This document shows, in pieces, positions 63,170 through 64,000 of a stretch of DNA of 64,000 bases. Source of the stretch: Halisarca cf. caerulea. Lineage: Eukaryota; Porifera; Demospongiae; Chondrillida; Halisarcidae. Within the stretch, counting starts at the first letter, position 1, and every line of letters begins with the position of its first letter. The position numbers were made by a program, and so were the translations under genes. Where the stretch lies: contig CAUJGJ010000087.1 in the NCBI GenBank assembly GCA_963170055.1, positions 1,269,101-1,333,100 of the forward strand, given 5' to 3'. The notes below the pieces were generated by a model. The model did not search any database and had not been told where the DNA came from. It saw nothing but the letters and a program-made list of their open reading frames with translations.

Positions 63170-63504
63170 TTTTACTTCGTGACATCAGAAATATTGTCGA
63201 TGCCTTTGATGTTTCAGGCAACTAGTTGCTCAAAGTAGACACTCACGCAACTTGCTGGCAACTGTTGCGCAAAACTTTTTGACTGGCAACTTTGCAACAT
63301 ACACGAAGCAACTTTTAGTTGCTTTCAACTAAGTTGCTTGAAAGTTGCCTCGTGTATGGTAGGCTTAAGATGCACACATGTGGTTCAGAATCCTTTTTGC
63401 AGAGCGCTGCAGCCTGGTCTGGAAACACGTGTGCATATCACAATCCATAGTGTGAGGGTGACTCTTACGGTAGACAATCTCAGAGTCATGATAACTATAC
63501 TACA

Positions 63505-63720
63505 TGTGTGCCCAGGAGAGTGCTGGTGGTGAGGTGACTGATCGACCGTAAATACAAAGATCACTCTTTCCTCTTGTACGTATGTAAATGTCTCCTTAAA
63601 TGCGTACTTCATAAGGTGGCATTTGAAGTCTCTTTCATCACTTAATTCGGAATAGATCTTCGACACAGTTCACAGCATATACGTATGTGCGTGCCCACAT
63701 GCATGGACACCTGTAGCCAC
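63505..63720. repeat. paralogue of 47,640-48,030 with a single 31-bp unit
   Basis: Flanking sequence matches on both sides of the minisatellite (catgtgtgcc; then aatacaaagat, taaatgt.t, aaggtgg.at, gtctctttcatcactt, and cccacatgca.ggacacc). It holds one unit at 63,512-63,542, versus seven at 47,651-47,867. Confidence 0.9.
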
Positions 63721-64000
63721 ATGAAAACATCACTTTCAAGCTAAGAATACGTCTTGAGGTACAACACAGCATATGTATGTACGTACGTACGTACAGTACA
63801 TATTTCTAGATAAGAAAATATATGTACCATGTACTACATAGGCACTGAGCAGAAACTTACTGAAACAGGGGCTGACTACATGGGACTAGGTGTGCACAGT
63901 CTCGTCTAGAGTTGATCAGTTTCAGCCACTTACCCTACCAATTTACATCGATTAGGAGGTGTGCTGACATCAATGACCTGTGCTTCATCACAAATGTCAG

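Larger units (their letters stand above)
62630..63365. mobile_element. PIF/Harbinger transposon, internally deleted
   Basis: Left AGCGCACCATACACGAGGCA and right, its near reverse complement ending ACCATACCACGA-type order in mirror (CGTGTATGGTAGGCT). TAA flanks both ends (62,627-62,629 and 63,366-63,368), the 3-bp target duplication typical of PIF/Harbinger. GCAACTT motifs recur inside both ends. It keeps the 5' ends of two converging genes, a nuclease and a MADF protein, with the middle deleted. Confidence 0.85.

Overview
This is a eukaryotic, almost certainly metazoan, nuclear window. It is AT-rich and intron-bearing, with long CA/TG microsatellites, a dense and varied set of DNA transposons and MITEs, and a membrane receptor gene built from fibronectin type III (FN3) exons with symmetric phase 1-1 introns. 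No prokaryotic operon, rRNA or clear tRNA gene is visible. Gene style and transposon mix would suit a marine invertebrate, possibly a demosponge, but that is inference.

Region 1 (about 3.9-20.2 kb, minus strand) holds the 3' half of a single-pass FN3 membrane protein. I can place six exons: two FN3 exons of exactly 282 nt, a Ser/Thr/Pro stalk exon, a transmembrane exon, and two small cytoplasmic-tail exons. All five junctions are compatible in phase. The introns hold Tc1/mariner-like elements, MITEs, a Ty3/gypsy integrase relic with a probable LTR, and a possible Crypton-like relic. The 5' end (signal peptide) and the last exon are not identified.

Region 2 (26.7-34.0 kb, plus strand) is a three-level nest of transposons. 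A hAT-like element (26,743-33,960) with a decayed, internally deleted transposase contains a CCTTAAGG-ended element (27,693-33,902). That contains a 5.6 kb element (28,209-33,800) with about 400 bp terminal inverted repeats and TA target duplications. The innermost element carries a four-exon gene predicted to join a pogo/Tigger-type DDE transposase to a Ulp1/SENP-type cysteine protease and a perfect C4HC3 PHD finger. It has one in-frame TAG. This is the most interesting object in the window.

Region 3 (34.4-64 kb) is a tandem array of diverged segmental duplications: a partial copy at 34.4-35.2, copy A at 36-47, copy B at 48.4-56.3, and a more diverged copy C at 57.8-62.5. A short telomere-like CCCTAA tract lies at 35.72 kb, just outside copy A. 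Comparing copies dates several events: a 24-bp unit is single in copy A but expanded to 35 units in copy B; a 31-bp unit is single at 63.5 kb but seven at 47.65 kb; a 160-bp MITE in copy C has its precise empty site in A and B; and a 2.4 kb A-only segment was most likely deleted from B. Several short blocks with in-frame indels between copies may be exons of a duplicated, unrecognised gene. The region is very rich in the palindrome TACGTA. A deleted PIF/Harbinger element (62,630-63,365) keeps the 5' ends of both of its usual genes.

Boundaries and identities were read by eye. No alignment, HMM or expression data were available, so family names rest on motifs.
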